Shown: positions 51,241 to 62,419, counted from the stretch's first letter. The stretch: 64,000 nucleotides of DNA from Strigops habroptila (GCF_004027225.2 NC_044290.2:9998906-10062905), one strand, 5' to 3'. Program-made: numbers and translations. The notes: generated by a model from the letters alone, not told the origin.

Positions 51241-54200
51241 TTATTCCCTTCCCTTCAGTTGATGGGGGGAAAATGGGAAAAAAAAGCTGCCTGGATGAAG
51301 CCTGGCTGTGAACATTAATAACAATCCCACCGGCCTGTCCCAGCCCTGGTCTGGAAGGGTCTGCTCCAGGCGAGGAGATGGATTCATGTGAACAACAGCA
51401 GCAAAAGGGTAGCTTGGGGTAATGTGCTGTTTAACCAAATGACTGCACAGGTTGTGCTTGCAAATCTGTATCCAGCCTAATTCCTTTTAATTTGGTCTTT
51501 TCCAATACTGCTGGCACGAATTCAGCTGGAAAAATGGGACACCTGATTGAAACCAAAGGGTTGCTCTAAGCAGGATTTAAAGTGTTGGTGTTTATTAAAG
51601 TTTAGGAGCAAGAATGAGGCAGCTCTACCTTCGATGACAACGAGAATGAACTGAGATGTCCTAAGGGTTAAAGCAAAGAGCACTGTACCTGGAGCTGCAG
51701 CTACACACTACACACTGGGTGCACTAACTCCCGTTAAAGCCACTGGTGCCAGGTAATCCCACCCATGTATAAGCTGTCATATACAGAAGTCGTGTCCACT
51801 CTTGAGTTAGTCCCCTAGAGCCAGCGGAGGGAATAAACCACTTCCAGAGGTGATTCATCCCAAGTGGGGGGACTGATTCCTCCCCTGGGAACAAAGGGAA
51901 TCCATCATGATGGGACTAGAGGTGAGCCAGGATAATGCAGCTCAGTGCTTCTGACGGATGGCAGAAATGGGTAGATACGCTGGGGGAATATGTGTTCTTT
52001 CACTACTCAGGGCAGAGCCGAGGCTGCTGGCCAGGGAGCAGAGCCAAGGGAGGAGGTATTCCTGCAATTCTGGGGACAGAAGCTGGTGGCTGGGCTTCAG
52101 TGCTGTGGTGAACCAGAGTGTGTTAGAAACCACTGGGACCAGAACCCTGGGGGGGAACGGCAGCAGCAGGACCATGGCAGTGCTGAGGAACCAGCCTGAG
52201 CACGCTGCAGCTCGAGGATTTAAAACAGTGTCCTTTGGCCAGAGACATTTGTTTTGTGAGTGAGAAATAAGAGAGGTCTTTGCAGCGACGTTGAAGCGTG
52301 AACTGTGGTAACTTCGATACATTTATATGTAGAACGTGCTGGAGAACAACATAATTCTGTTTTCATGGTGATCAAAGTTTTGCAAGAGGGAGGACTCGAG
52401 ACAGTGTGCTAAGCTGCTATGGCAACACGAATTTTAAGAAGTAAACTGACTTGCAAGAGCTTATCTCTTCCTCTTTAGTGCAGTGCAGAACACACCAGGG
52501 AACCTCTGCCCTCAAAGGGATCCTGTGAGGTGCTCACCTCTGGGCCAGGCGCAGTGCGGAATGCATAAAACATAGCCCCTGTGGCAAGGGGAAAATCATC
52601 CTGGTGACTGGGTTCCTCCTGCATCCCCGAGGCTGCCGCACCCCAAAAAGCCAAGTCACGATGACTCTTTCGTCATGTATTTATCATAACTCAGGTCTTC
52701 AGATGCTGGGGTGAATGTACCATGAACCACTTCAGTTCGACTGACATCTTACTGTGGACCCGAGAAGGATGTAATGTGATGCAGCCCCTGCACAGGGGTG
52801 AATTCCTCCCCCAGAGCACCGTTTCCAAGAGCATCATGACGTGGGCTCAGTTTACATCTCGGCTTTCAAGCCACCCTCTCCAAATGTGAAGGCAGCGGTG
52901 TCAGGAACGCTTCTGACAGCTCCTTTCACATGGGGATGCTGTGGAGAGCTGTCATGCTCTGAGTCAGCTGTTCTGCCATGGCTGGCATTTGAGGCAGGAA
53001 GAGCCTGCTCGCGGAGCTATCCCAACCACGCCGCCTGCCAAAACCACACTGGGAATCTCATGGGAACGAGCCCTCTCCTGAGCCAGCTGGTACTTCCTGC
53101 TCCTGAGGCCTGATCCTGCTGGATGCTGAGCATTCTTTGTTCCATTTTTAAATTAATGAGACTTGAGCAATGCGCGGGCCAAGACTTCAGAGGAGAAACG
53201 GGCCCTCGGTGCTTTTGGCACTCGGGCTGCATGTCCCAGCTGGAGAGGGGAGGAGAGAGTGAAATGTCAGACTTGAAGGGAGATTTGAGGGATGCCGATC
53301 GCCTGGAAAACACATCTCTAATCGGGATGCTTTAACGGGGCTGGCCATGCCCCTGCACCCTCCTCTCCACCCTGCAGACCAGGAGCAGCGTGGTGTGTAC
53401 CGCACGGCAGGACCACAGCTCAGCAGTGCAGCCGGAGCAGGGTCACCCCAACGCTGCCACAACCCATGCAGGGATCCACCTCCTGCCCCTCGCTCCAGCA
53501 AGAGGCTCAGTGAGGTTCACTGCACGGGACTCGCTCCCATCCTATCCCAACAGTGTCCCCTTGAGGTTGATGGCTGAGGCAGCCTGGGAAGAGCCCTCAG
53601 AGAGGTTTGAGGAACCTCAGAAGCTGGTCTTGCGTTTCAGGCTGGTTCAGCGCTGCAGGGCGAGCACTGACATGAATCCCATGGATCAGCCTGAGCCTGA
53701 GGAAAGGACACTGGAGGAGCCCATCCCAGTGTGGGGTGTGGGACCTCCCCGGGTGGGATTGGAGCTCCTTGTCGAACCACACGGCTAATGCAGCATCTTC
53801 CTTCCAAGTTCATTCAAACAATATCCGAAGTTCAACCGTTGCAGCCCCTCCTGCTGCACATCAGCTCAGAGCTGGAGCACGGGAAGCTCTTCCAGCGCGG
53901 GTGAGCTGGAGCAGGACCACGGCTGCTCTGCGGGTCTGTGCCAGCCACAAGGAGCAGTGGGATGCAGGATAGAAGAGCGCTGTGGCGAGGGCACGGGGCT
54001 TCCTGCTGCTGCTGGAGTCTCCTTTCTTCTGTCAGGCGAGCAGCAGGGAGTTTGCTGAGAAACTGCCCCCGGGGAGCGAGCACTTTTTCCAGTCATTAAC
54101 CTTACACATCCCTCGCATTATCGGAATACCTCGGATGTCGAAGTTGCTGCAGTGAGCTAATTCCTCCAGGTGACTGCAGGCAGCGTTCAATGGGCTCCTG

Positions 54201-56347
54201 CACAGCGAGGGGATTTGAGCTGAAAGCCCTCCCGACTCCACATGCCAGGCCCGCAGCGGGGGTGACATCCTCAGATGTCACCGTGTGCGCACAGCGCAGT
54301 GGCACAGGCACCCGGGGCCTCCGGAGCAGCGGGTTTCCTGCAGGGATCTGGGATGAAGGGAAATGGAAGGGAATCGAGGCACGGGATGGAGATGGATGAC
54401 ACAGAGGAAAAAGCTATAGGAGTCCTCAAGGTGAAAGATATCGGGGAAAAAAAGCAGTGCCCTGAAGGGACAGATGTTGGGAACCGCCAGTGCTGGCCTC
54501 TGGGATGTGTATGTACCTGTCTGGATGTGATTGCATCAGGGTTTCCAGGCTCTGGATCTGGGATCCTGAAGTGCTTCCTCTGGTTTAGAAGACGAGCATG
54601 AGGCCAAGGCATTATTTGATTCCTTGGCAAGGATGGGGAGACCTTCACAGTCCATTCCCCAAGGAGCAGAACATGCCACCAGAGAGCACGAGCTTTCCAT
54701 CCCAGAGGTGTTTCTACAACCCCTCCATGCCGCTCTGCAGTGAAGGAAGTGCCACCGCTCAGTGGGGCTCCTGTGTCCATGGAACACGACCCACATCCCA
54801 TCCCCAGACACACGCTGCTGATGCACAGCCACTGTTGGCTTCTGGAGTGGAGGGGAAGGAGGTGCACAAGGGGAACCCCAAACCAACAAGAGCAACATTA
54901 ATAGTAGGATAGCTCTTATAATATGTACATAATATTAAATATAATATTATTAACTCTTACACATCACAAAGTTTTCCTGTCATGTTTCCTGGATTATACA
55001 TCACCAGTATCCTGTCAGGAGCAGCTGAGTAACAATATTAACAGAAACAATCACAGAAGACACCACATATGTCTCTCCTCAGCAATAGGTGGCCACCACT
55101 AGTGACTGCCAGAGCAGAACCAGATCCTTCCAACCAAGCAAAGCCAGTAAAAGCAAACACACATTCGGACAAGAGAAGCATCATGGGCAGTTGTCATCCT
55201 TTGCTTTGGGGTGCTGTATCCTTCTGCTCCCCTGGGAAAGAGTCTTTGGAAACAGAAACTGCCCTGTGATTAGAAATGTCATCCCAAACCTGGGGGAAAT
55301 AGGGACCACTCACCATGTGTGAGGAGAGTCTTTAAATGCCGCAGCCGAAGTCAGCGTGATGAACCACATCAGCCACACAGGCAAAGCTCCACTTACAATT
55401 AGAAAGTACAAAACAGCAACACCAGAAGACACATAAATCCACAGGCCACGTGAATCTACAGAATAACGACCCATATCACACACAGGAAACCCCTCCACGC
55501 TTGAACAAAACCCCATCTTCAAACACTGACACGACATAAGGAAAGCACCAGTCTAACACTCCTGATAACAACACAGGTAAAGACTGGCAATGCATCAGCC
55601 TGCATTGGAGAGACCCAAAACACCAACATGGATTTGGTCTGGATCTTCCCAGGTGTTCAAGTCATGGTTCCAAACCCATCCTGGCACTGAGAGGCCACAG
55701 AAGGGCTGGAGCTAATGCAGAAGCGCTCTGGAGCCTTTGCCCTCCTCCTGCACTGCTTGCTCTTTGGGATCATTTTTGGTTTGGATTAAGGAATGCCATT
55801 CAGTACGCAGCTGCTTTTACTGCATTTTCTCCAGCAATCAGCTGCCTCTGAATGAACTTGCTTTGACATTAAAAAAGCATTATTAATAATAAGAGGTGGA
55901 CCCAAGCTGGGCACACAAACATGCCCCAATCTTGGCACTGAAGTCTAAGTCCTCCTCTGAAGAATGCCTGCGAGCTCTGCTCCAGCTGTGCTGTGTACAG
56001 TGTGCTGACACCTCATGGCCAAGCAAGTAATTCAGATAAGACACCATTTCTCAGGATATATATATACACATACATTCTCCATCTGCTATAAGGCAAGAAA
56101 TGAGGTTCATTTATCAAGAGGTTTGTAATGAATAGATCTGAATATAGCAAAGATAGGAAAGAAAACCAGTCCAGAAATGCTTCACATTCTTGAGTTACAA
56201 ACAGATGAGTGCACTAGGGTCCATTATTCATAGCTGTGGTAGTCTGAGCTTCCTTGATGCTGAAGGATGGCTCTAACGCACTTCTTCATCGGCATGGCCC
56301 ATATACTGAGCCATAGGTGGCAAACCTTGTGGTGTCTGGGCTGTGTG

Positions 56348-56504
56348 TTACCCGGCTCTCCCCTCTTCCATGGGGCTCTCCCAAGGGCAGATCACCTCCT
56401 TCACAGAGCCCTTCCGAGCCCGGGGGTGGTTGTTCTCTCCCTCCTCGGAGTCTATGGGGTGGATTTGGCTCTCTAAAGGAGCATCCGTTTTAATCTGGAA
56501 GAAG
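56348..56504 (-). CDS. RGS9: RGS9-2 terminal coding exon F with stop codon
   Basis: After the acceptor cttcacaacacag, AG from exon E joins C to make Ser. The exon then reads FFQIKTDAPLESQIHPIDSE, continues with EGENNHPRARKGSV, and ends KEVICPWESPMEEGRAG before TAA at 56348-56350. FFQIK, the acidic DSEE stretch and KEVICPWES match the end of mammalian RGS9-2. VICPWE also resembles the C-terminal motif of the phosphodiesterase gamma subunit, which is why this tail is called PDE-gamma-like. Mammals end shortly after PWES, so the bird tail seems extended by about eight residues (PMEEGRAG). The length of 157 nt fits phase 2 in. Downstream on the minus strand no canonical AATAAA appears for several kilobases; variant hexamers GATAAA (56110-56115) and AGTAAA (55816-55821) are the nearest candidates. 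Confidence 0.95.
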
Positions 56505-56994
56505 CTGTGTTGTGAAGTAAAGACTCATCACGCGCAGGGCACTGTTGGATGTGCAGAGACAGCGAACATGCAGCACGGAGCCCAGCTTTGAGTTTTACAC
56601 TGCCCAAACCCCAAATCTCGAAGCCAAACTCCTGGACACGTGCTGCTGGTGCTTCCACGGAGGTGGAAAATGAAGGAAATGGGCAGTCCCACCCCTTTGA
56701 AGGTAAAGTGCGGGGTGATACAGCTCCAGCACAGCCGGAGCACAGAGCCGGGTGGAGAAGGAGCCTTCAGATTTGTGCTTTGGAATTTATGATGTGGACT
56801 CATGCACTTATAATGTGGCCGGCAGCAGAGATGGGTTAAAAGGGGGTGAGGACACGTTGCTCTTAGTGAGGGACATGGCCAGCGTTTGCTTGACTAACGT
56901 GAGGCAGGAGCAGAGCAGGAGCCTGCGCCTGGCAGCCGCCATCACACACAGCCCCAGAGCAGGCAGACATGGGGAGGCAGTGACAGCTGACTGG

Positions 56995-57245
56995 AATATA
57001 GAGCATGGAATGGTTTGGGTTGGAAAAGATGCTTAAGATCACCCAGTTCCAACCCCTGTCACGGGCAGGGACACCTTCCACTATAGCAGGTTGCTCCAAG
57101 CCCCTGTGTCCAACCTGGCCTTGAACACTGCCAGGGATGGGGCAGCCACAGCTTCTCTGGGCACCCTGTGCCAGCGCCTCAGCACCCTCACAGGGAAGAG
57201 CTTCTGCCTAAGATCCCATCTCAATCCAGTTAAGCACAATTCCCA
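56995..57245 (-). mobile_element. CR1 LINE, 5'-truncated, in the intron between RGS9 exons E and F
   Basis: Read on the minus strand this is a typical avian CR1 3' end. It has AGATGGGATCTTAGGC, the CACAGGGTGCCCAGAG region, CAAGGCCAGGTTGGACACAG, CTTGGAGCAACCTGCTATAG, then AACCCAAACCATTCC. The terminal ATTCTATGA repeats are degraded. About 250 bp of the element's 3' end survive. It lies in the same sense as RGS9 and fills a quarter of the 847-nt intron. Several substitutions show that it is not recent. Confidence 0.95.
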
Positions 57246-57295
57246 CTTTCCCAGGCTCAGCACATCCCATTTTATCCCGGCTAACACCAAACCAA

Positions 57296-57565
57296 AATGG
57301 CGCCGGCGACAAGCCCCTCATGAGGCGTCCATGTGCCCGCGCGGCACTTACCTGCTCACAGCCCTGGTGTCCGCCCGCAGCCGCCGCTCCCGCCCGCCCA
57401 GCGGCTGCACCTTCCCGTGGGACACGACCGAGCACTTGGGTGACATTGTGGTGAAGACGGGCGAGCTCCAGCAGCCGCGCCTCAGGAACCGGCCCAAGGA
57501 CATGGCTGCCGTGCGGGGCCTCCCAGCGCCGGAGGGGAAGGGGCCGGGGCTGGGGCCGGCCCCCT
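57296..57565. other. Intragenic CpG-rich segment overlapping exon E and its donor
   Basis: The sequence across the 3' half of exon E and its donor is strikingly rich in CG dinucleotides, for example in GGCGCCGGCG at the lower end and the GCCGCCGC-type runs around 57375-57405. Flanking introns are far poorer. It could be a small CpG island, or simply a GC-biased exon as seen on bird microchromosomes. Confidence 0.6.
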
Positions 57566-57695
57566 CAGTGCTGCCCAAGGCCACAGTGATGGGCGAGGGG
57601 CAGGCGGTGCCATGGGGCTGGCTGGCTGGGGATGGTGGGGCGCTGGTGCCGGTGTAGACAGGCTGGTGAGGGGCTGGGGAGGCACGGTGCCATGG
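57352..57695 (-). CDS. RGS9: RGS9-2-specific coding exon E (neuronal C-terminal tail, part 1)
   Basis: This 344-nt exon begins PWHRASPAPHQPVYTGTSAP directly after ITQ and continues through a Pro/Gly/Ala-rich stretch. It then reads MSLGRFLRRGCWSSPVFTTM, SPKCSVVSHGKVQPLG, and a basic end RLRADTRAVS. VYTG, CPSPI, RFLRRGC, SPVF, SPKC and VSHG-VQPLG are recognisable in the mammalian RGS9-2 tail. The acceptor is ctcctcttcctccccgcag; the donor CAG|GTAAGTG is a near-perfect consensus. Phase 0 in and phase 2 out both fit. The exon looks shorter than the mammalian counterpart, with middle sequence missing. It is highly GC-rich. The RGS9-2 tail is needed for targeting and G-protein interaction in striatal neurons. 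Confidence 0.95.
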
Positions 57696-57984
57696 CTGCG
57701 GGGAGGAAGAGGAGAGAGGCTCGGTCAGGCTCAAGGTGGTACATTAATGGCTGGTGTCCCCATATGGCTCCCTCAGGAGAAGCCCGCTCCTCCTTTGGAG
57801 AAGGGCTGGGTGCTGCTGGTGCTGCCCGGGCTCAGCTGGGAGGCAAAGCAAGCCAAACCTGGGCTGATATCCCCCTCTCCTGCAGCTCCATCTCACATCC
57901 CATTCCCTGCTCTCCCACAGCCAGAGGTGTCACAATTTGCCCATGGAAAGCAACAGGGTCATTGCTACCAGCCTCAACCTCCAA

Positions 57985-58050
57985 CTCCAACAGGGCAGTT
58001 GATGGTCTTTAAGGTCCCTTCCAACCCAAACCAGTCTATGGTTCTATGAC
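57985..58050 (+). mobile_element. Short CR1 LINE 3' end in the RGS9 intron D-E
   Basis: The run TTGATGGTCTTTAAGGTCCC, TTCCAACCCAAACCAGTCTA, TGGTTCTATGAC is the CR1 terminal region. Upstream of about 57985 the match to CR1 fades, so this is either a very short insertion or a badly decayed one. Confidence 0.85.
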
Positions 58051-58569
58051 AGATCCATCCCCATTCCTGGGATGCAGCGGGAGACACCAGCTTGTCTCAT
58101 CCCTCACAACTATTAGCCCCAGGCATGGAGAAGTCTGTTATCCCAAGAATGTGAGCTTGGCTGTGAACAGCATAACCCTGTCACACTCCAGCACCAATGT
58201 GCTGGCTGCTGTGATGGCCAAGAAATAGGGCACTGGGCTGCAAACCCTGGTGACTGGTAGGACAAGAAGCCCCAATGTCCCTGGCTGGTGCTGTGAAGGC
58301 TCCAGCTCAGCTAGTTCAGCCCTCAACACAAGCCCAGCACAGGTTTATCAGCAGAGGACATGCTGCATGATGGGGTTCCCCACGTATTTCCCAAGGACTC
58401 ACTCCCAGCAGAAGTTAAATACAGCTCAAGTGTCCAAAGAGAAGAGCTGAGAGCAGAGGCACATACAGAAAACAGATACACACATGAGACAGATGACACC
58501 GTGAAGGATGAACACACCGAGACCAGACAGAGAAGGATGACAACTTGGTTCCTTTTCTCATTTTCTACA

Positions 58570-59017
58570 TTTATTTTTATTAGACAGATGAATGCATGGA
58601 AGCAATGGCCAAGAAACAACACAACATATTGCTCTGATTTCCAGTGGAAACAAACAACTTCTTGGCTGGCACAAAATGAAGTTCAGTTTGTACCGTGGTC
58701 ACACTTTGTACCAGGCGACCTTCCTCTTCAGGGACCAAGCAGTGAGGACGAGGAGCACACTGGGTCGTGCCAGCTTACTCACTGTGTAAGCAGAACAGGG
58801 CCAGCTTCTGCCTGCCAGTGTGGGGCTGGTGTTCCACAAGCACAGTGACCCCAGAACGTGCTGCATTAACCCGTGCCAGGGGCACAGCAATGCGAAGCTG
58901 AGACGATGAAAAACCAGAGAAAGGAATGGATAGAGAGAACATAAAAAGCGAAGCTGCAGACAAAAATAGGAGTAGAATCAGAGGGACTGACTGGAACACA
59001 CGGATTTGTTATTTATT
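58570..59017 (-). promoter_or_regulatory. Candidate polyadenylation signals for the RGS9-1 3' UTR
   Basis: On the minus strand there are canonical AATAAA hexamers at 59012-59017 and two next to each other at 58570-58581. They lie about 1.9 and 2.3 kb past the RGS9-1 stop and before the RGS9-2-specific exons. I saw no other clear AATAAA between the stop and these sites. Use is inferred only from position; AT-rich stretches can give this hexamer by chance. Confidence 0.3.
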
Positions 59018-60880
59018 ATTTATACCTTGACTTGATCTTCCACATGTTCCTACACACTGGCAATCCCAACATGCTCAGTGCTCCACGTTATACAAACTGT
59101 ATAGCTCATCACATGCAAGTAGCTTTGGACCAAGCTCTTGAGTGTCTTTCAGTGCTCTTATGTCAAGGTAGGTTGATGGTGCTCAGTGCCTGATGTAAAA
59201 AAGCCTTGTGGTTTTAAGCAGAATTTAACATGAATTCCAGCCTGAGCTGCTCACCCTCACAGCATTGCACAATTTGCCCCTGCTTCCAGCAGGAATAAGA
59301 GCAGACTTAGCAAGCAGACTTTGACATCAGGGCAAAGAGACTCACACGACTTGGTTTCAATTCCTCTAAGAAGGTTTATCACGGTGGGGCTAAGGGAGGT
59401 CACGAGAATCTCCCCAGCTCAGCTGCAAAGAGCCCAGTGCTGCAGTGACACCAGATCAGAGCATGGAACCCTGATTCTGCCTCTGATAACACACAGGGGA
59501 GGGGAAGAATCTGTCCAAAGCTGAGCTATCACCTCCCTACAGCCCTGTTCACAAAGGGCTGGGCTGCACCACCCTGGTGCCTGAGGGCTCCCACTCACAT
59601 CCAGCTTTCTCCATCTCCCATTTCCTACAAAATCATGCCAGTAGTAAAACCAGATGAATAATATGAACTAAAGAAGCTTCTCAGGCCTCAGGGCTTCCCA
59701 CCCAGTCCCGCTGCTTCCCCTAAATTCCAACAAACAAGGAAGCTTTTATACTGCCCCCAATTCCCTTTAGTGGGCTTTGCAGGAAGCTTCCCCACTTCTG
59801 GTAATTCAGGCCTGGTCCAGACATGCCGGGATTTCCCAGTAGAGCCTGGAATCTCCCTGAGCTCTTTAGCACTAAGGTAGCATTTTAGGTTGCCTCATTC
59901 TAAAGAGCAAAAGAGACAGAGCGAAAAAACTCCCTACTTAAAGTCGAAATCAGCTTTTAACACCTCTACCCTGGTTGAACTGGAACTACCTCCTGTTAAC
60001 AGTGGAAAACAGAAGAGCAGGAAAAAGACAAGACAAGATGTAGGAAGGATTTGATAACAGAAACACAAAGCCAGTGCTGTATCTCTCAAGCCCTCCTGTG
60101 GAGGTGTGCAGAGCCCTCTTGCCAGAGATGGGCTCTCCATACCTGCACACTGAGCTCATCGTATGGGGAGTCACAGGGAGAGCTGAGCTTTCTGCTCATC
60201 ACCTCCAACATGCTGGGGGGGACCTGGGAGTGCCACTGAAATTCAACTAAACCCTCAGAAATGCTCATCCTACCTTCTCACATGGAGTTTACCCCACTCC
60301 TCTGCCTGTGGCTCCACTGCACTGGCTGGGAGGTGTGGGATACTGGAAGCAAGGGATGCACTCCTCTCAGAGGGAGCCAGGATGCACCCCTTGGGAAGGT
60401 GCACATCCCCCTGGGAGGATGGATGCCAGCCCAGACAAGCTCTGACACGGGCCACCTCGCCCTGCTCCCTGCAGCATCATCCACCTCTGCTCCCAGGAAG
60501 GCTGCTTTGAACCCAAAGGATTGGGATGACAGAGCTTTACTCTGCCTTGTGCCATCCCACCTCCTGGAGCAGCAGGAAGCAGGGAGAGGCAGCCGGGCTG
60601 CCCAACCCGGGGGGGTCTCAGGGCAGCCAGGAGGCATCTCCCCCCCGAGGTGTGCGGGGATGTGCCTGCATCCCGAGTCTGGCACAGCCATCGGCCTGGC
60701 TCTGCCATGCCTGGGAAGTGACATCTGCTGCTCCAGAAGCCATGGCAACGTGCAGGAAGCAGGCTGCTGGCAGAGCCGGCCTGGGAAAGCTAAAGCAGCA
60801 CTGACACCTTCAGGAGGGGGAGACGAAGCTCAACGCCAGCCTCGGCTTGTCTTTTCCCTGCGCTGTGCCCTGCTCAGAGC

Positions 60881-60934
60881 CTACTTGGGAGGTTCCGCCT
60901 TGAGCTGGCTCCTGCGATCCAGCTTGCTCATGAC
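60881..60934 (-). CDS. RGS9: RGS9-1-specific C-terminus (retinal isoform end) with stop codon
   Basis: Reading through the internal donor of exon D adds [17 protein letters not shown] and then TAG at 60881-60883. This closely matches the short tail of mammalian RGS9-1, which as I recall is 18 residues long, against 17 here. RGS9-1 is the form that deactivates transducin in rod and cone outer segments, held at disc membranes by R9AP with G-beta-5. Conservation of this tail shows that the alternative retinal end is intact. The bases of GTCATGAGC serve both as the Val-Met-Ser codons and as the donor of the RGS9-2 intron. Confidence 0.95.
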   Translation of the reverse strand, partial: VMSKLDRRSQLKAEPPK

Positions 60935-61052
60935 CTGCGTGATGTCCACGGTCGTGGCGGCTTCTCTGGCTTTGGCCTCTTCCTCCTGCTGCCTCAGGAT
61001 GATGGGGCTGGGGCTGGAGCGGAGCGTGCGGCGGCCGAACAGGAAAGGGGAG
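60935..61052 (-). CDS. RGS9: RGS9 coding exon D, part shared by both isoforms
   Basis: This segment encodes [20 protein letters not shown], then [19 protein letters not shown]. It is the conserved post-RGS linker with the RRxLRSSPSP motif and the [10 protein letters not shown] charged helix known from RGS9. The acceptor is a strong pyrimidine tract ending gcccag. The shared part ends in CAG at 60935, followed by GTCATG. Splicing at this internal donor leads to the long neuronal form RGS9-2. Reading through it produces the short retinal form RGS9-1. GTCATG is a weak donor, which fits a regulated choice. The shared segment is 118 nt, one base plus 39 codons, and exits in phase 0, matching the next RGS9-2 exon. 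Confidence 0.97.
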
Positions 61053-62419
61053 CTGGGCAGAGAGAGAAAGCAGCAGGATGTTACTGGAAAGAAGGGCATC
61101 AAAACCTCACCCCTGGTAAACTAACCTACCAGGAGGGCCAGCTCAGAGCCAGAGATGTGCCACTGTCACCCACACAACCACAAAGAGGTGCAAATGTGGA
61201 TGAGGTGGTTTAAAGGACTCAGTGCCACACATCAGCCACAGAAGTGCCTAAAGCACAAAGGCAGCCCTGGGCCTGATCCTCCCGAGTGACCCCAGGGCCA
61301 GGAGGTGGCTGGAACATTACTCACTTCTGTTGTAAGTGTTTGCACACAACACTCAGTGTGAAGCCAAACAACTGCCATCAGTGGCATTTATCTAGTGCCC
61401 TCAGTAAGATCAAGACAGGGACCAGTCTGGGTGTTTCTGGTGTCTGTGATACCCCCAAAACCCACCTGCTACTGCTTCAGCAAAGCCATTACCAGCAGCA
61501 GTGGAAACAAGTGTGAAGCCACCTCTGGACGAGGCATCAGCTCTTTAGTTGAACCAGGATGCTGAGCATTGAGCGTCCAGAGCAAGCACTGACCAACACA
61601 AAGGTAGTCACCAGGATCAACCAGCAACCGTGTGACGTGTGGCTCAGGGAAAAGCTAACCAAACCCAGGCAAGTCAGCAGGGAGGGTTTTTCTACTGCCT
61701 TGAAAATGGGCTTTAGATGAAACAATAGTGTGAAAGTCCATGATTCCTGTTTCTCACTTGCTGGGCTGACGAGTGGAAGAGGAACAGAGAAAGCAGCACA
61801 CTGCCCAGTCTGCCTCTGACATCGCACGCTCAGCTGAAAGAAGCAACTGCAGCTCAAATAGGCTAAATTTGCTGCACAGCCTTCATTTTAATTGGGGAAA
61901 AAGCCATTTCAAGCCTCTTCTATTGCCACCTACCTCGTGCCAATAGTCACAAGTAAGATGCTGTCTGTCCCTATGTGGCTGCCTGTCACTTTTGCTTCAC
62001 AAGGGATAAGAGGCTTTGTCCAGGCAGAGCTGAGCAGAACCCATGGAGGATCCTGCACTGGATGTGTGTCTCCTGTGAATGCCTCATGGGTGGGAGCTTT
62101 CCTATGCCCAGCACCCAGTGCTCTCTCCTTCCACCCAGGAAAAGACCCATGATCCATTCAACCATCACAGCCTTTCCAAACAGACCCAACAGAGAAGGCA
62201 GCCAAGCGATCACCAAGTCAGTGCTGACTGCACACAAGGCACTTCCAAAGGGCTCACAAACAAACAGCATCATCACTTTCAAAGCAAGGCACCTTAGTGA
62301 AAAATCTTATTTAATTAAGCAAACATCTAAATCACAGTAATTTTGCTGCTACTCAGGCTTTTCCTACCCTTGCTACAAGAAGAAAATCAAACCCCACAAT
62401 TACATCCAATTTCACTTGC
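61053..62419 (-). other. GC-AG intron of RGS9 between exons C and D
   Basis: The intron opens with GCAAGTG at 62419 downwards and closes with tttctctctctgcccag just before 61052. The phases on both sides (AG|C, making Ser) match only if GC is the donor. GC-AG introns are a known minor class of U2-type introns, and their donors usually match the rest of the consensus closely, as here. The rest of the 1,367-nt intron shows no repeat or exon that I can recognise. Confidence 0.9.

Larger units (their letters stand above)
46191..56347. other. Non-coding flank downstream of RGS9
   Basis: This stretch would include the RGS9-2 3' UTR and then intergenic DNA. Apart from the tracts listed separately I see no exon with splice signals and recognisable protein. 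The open frames at 54271-54867, 53390-53788 and 50108-50650 have no family resemblance and sit in GC-rich DNA where stops are rare. Small simple repeats include a short TA run near 56056-56066 and AT-rich DNA at 54900-54955. Confidence 0.6.
57696..60880 (-). other. RGS9-1 3' UTR region / RGS9-2 intron between exons D and E
   Basis: For RGS9-2 this is intron, running from the GTCATG donor (60934) to the acceptor ccgcag (57696). For RGS9-1 its upper part is 3' UTR. It holds a short CR1 tail (57985-58050) and the candidate polyadenylation signals. The long plus-strand frame at 60261-61124 lies antisense to exon D and is not a gene. I see no further coding sequence. Confidence 0.7.

Noticed and set aside
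27330..52378. Several CTTTGATC (TCF/LEF-like) sites, e.g. near 27331, 38051, 51084, 33389 and 52371
   Set aside because: They are spread over 25 kb without clustering, and the count is only slightly above chance.
54271..54867. 198-codon minus-strand open frame downstream of RGS9
   Set aside because: No family match and no splice context; GC-rich DNA with few stops.
1..56000. AXIN2 exons, expected as the next gene in mammals
   Set aside because: No recognisable AXIN2 segment (RGS, beta-catenin-binding or DIX domain) was found on either strand.
57091..57657. 188-codon plus-strand open frame
   Set aside because: It overlaps a CR1 and the antisense of RGS9-2 exon E; the length is explained by GC richness.
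60261..61124. 287-codon plus-strand open frame, the longest in the window
   Set aside because: It lies antisense to RGS9 exon D and neighbouring GC-rich DNA; its protein has no recognisable domain, while the minus strand encodes conserved RGS9.
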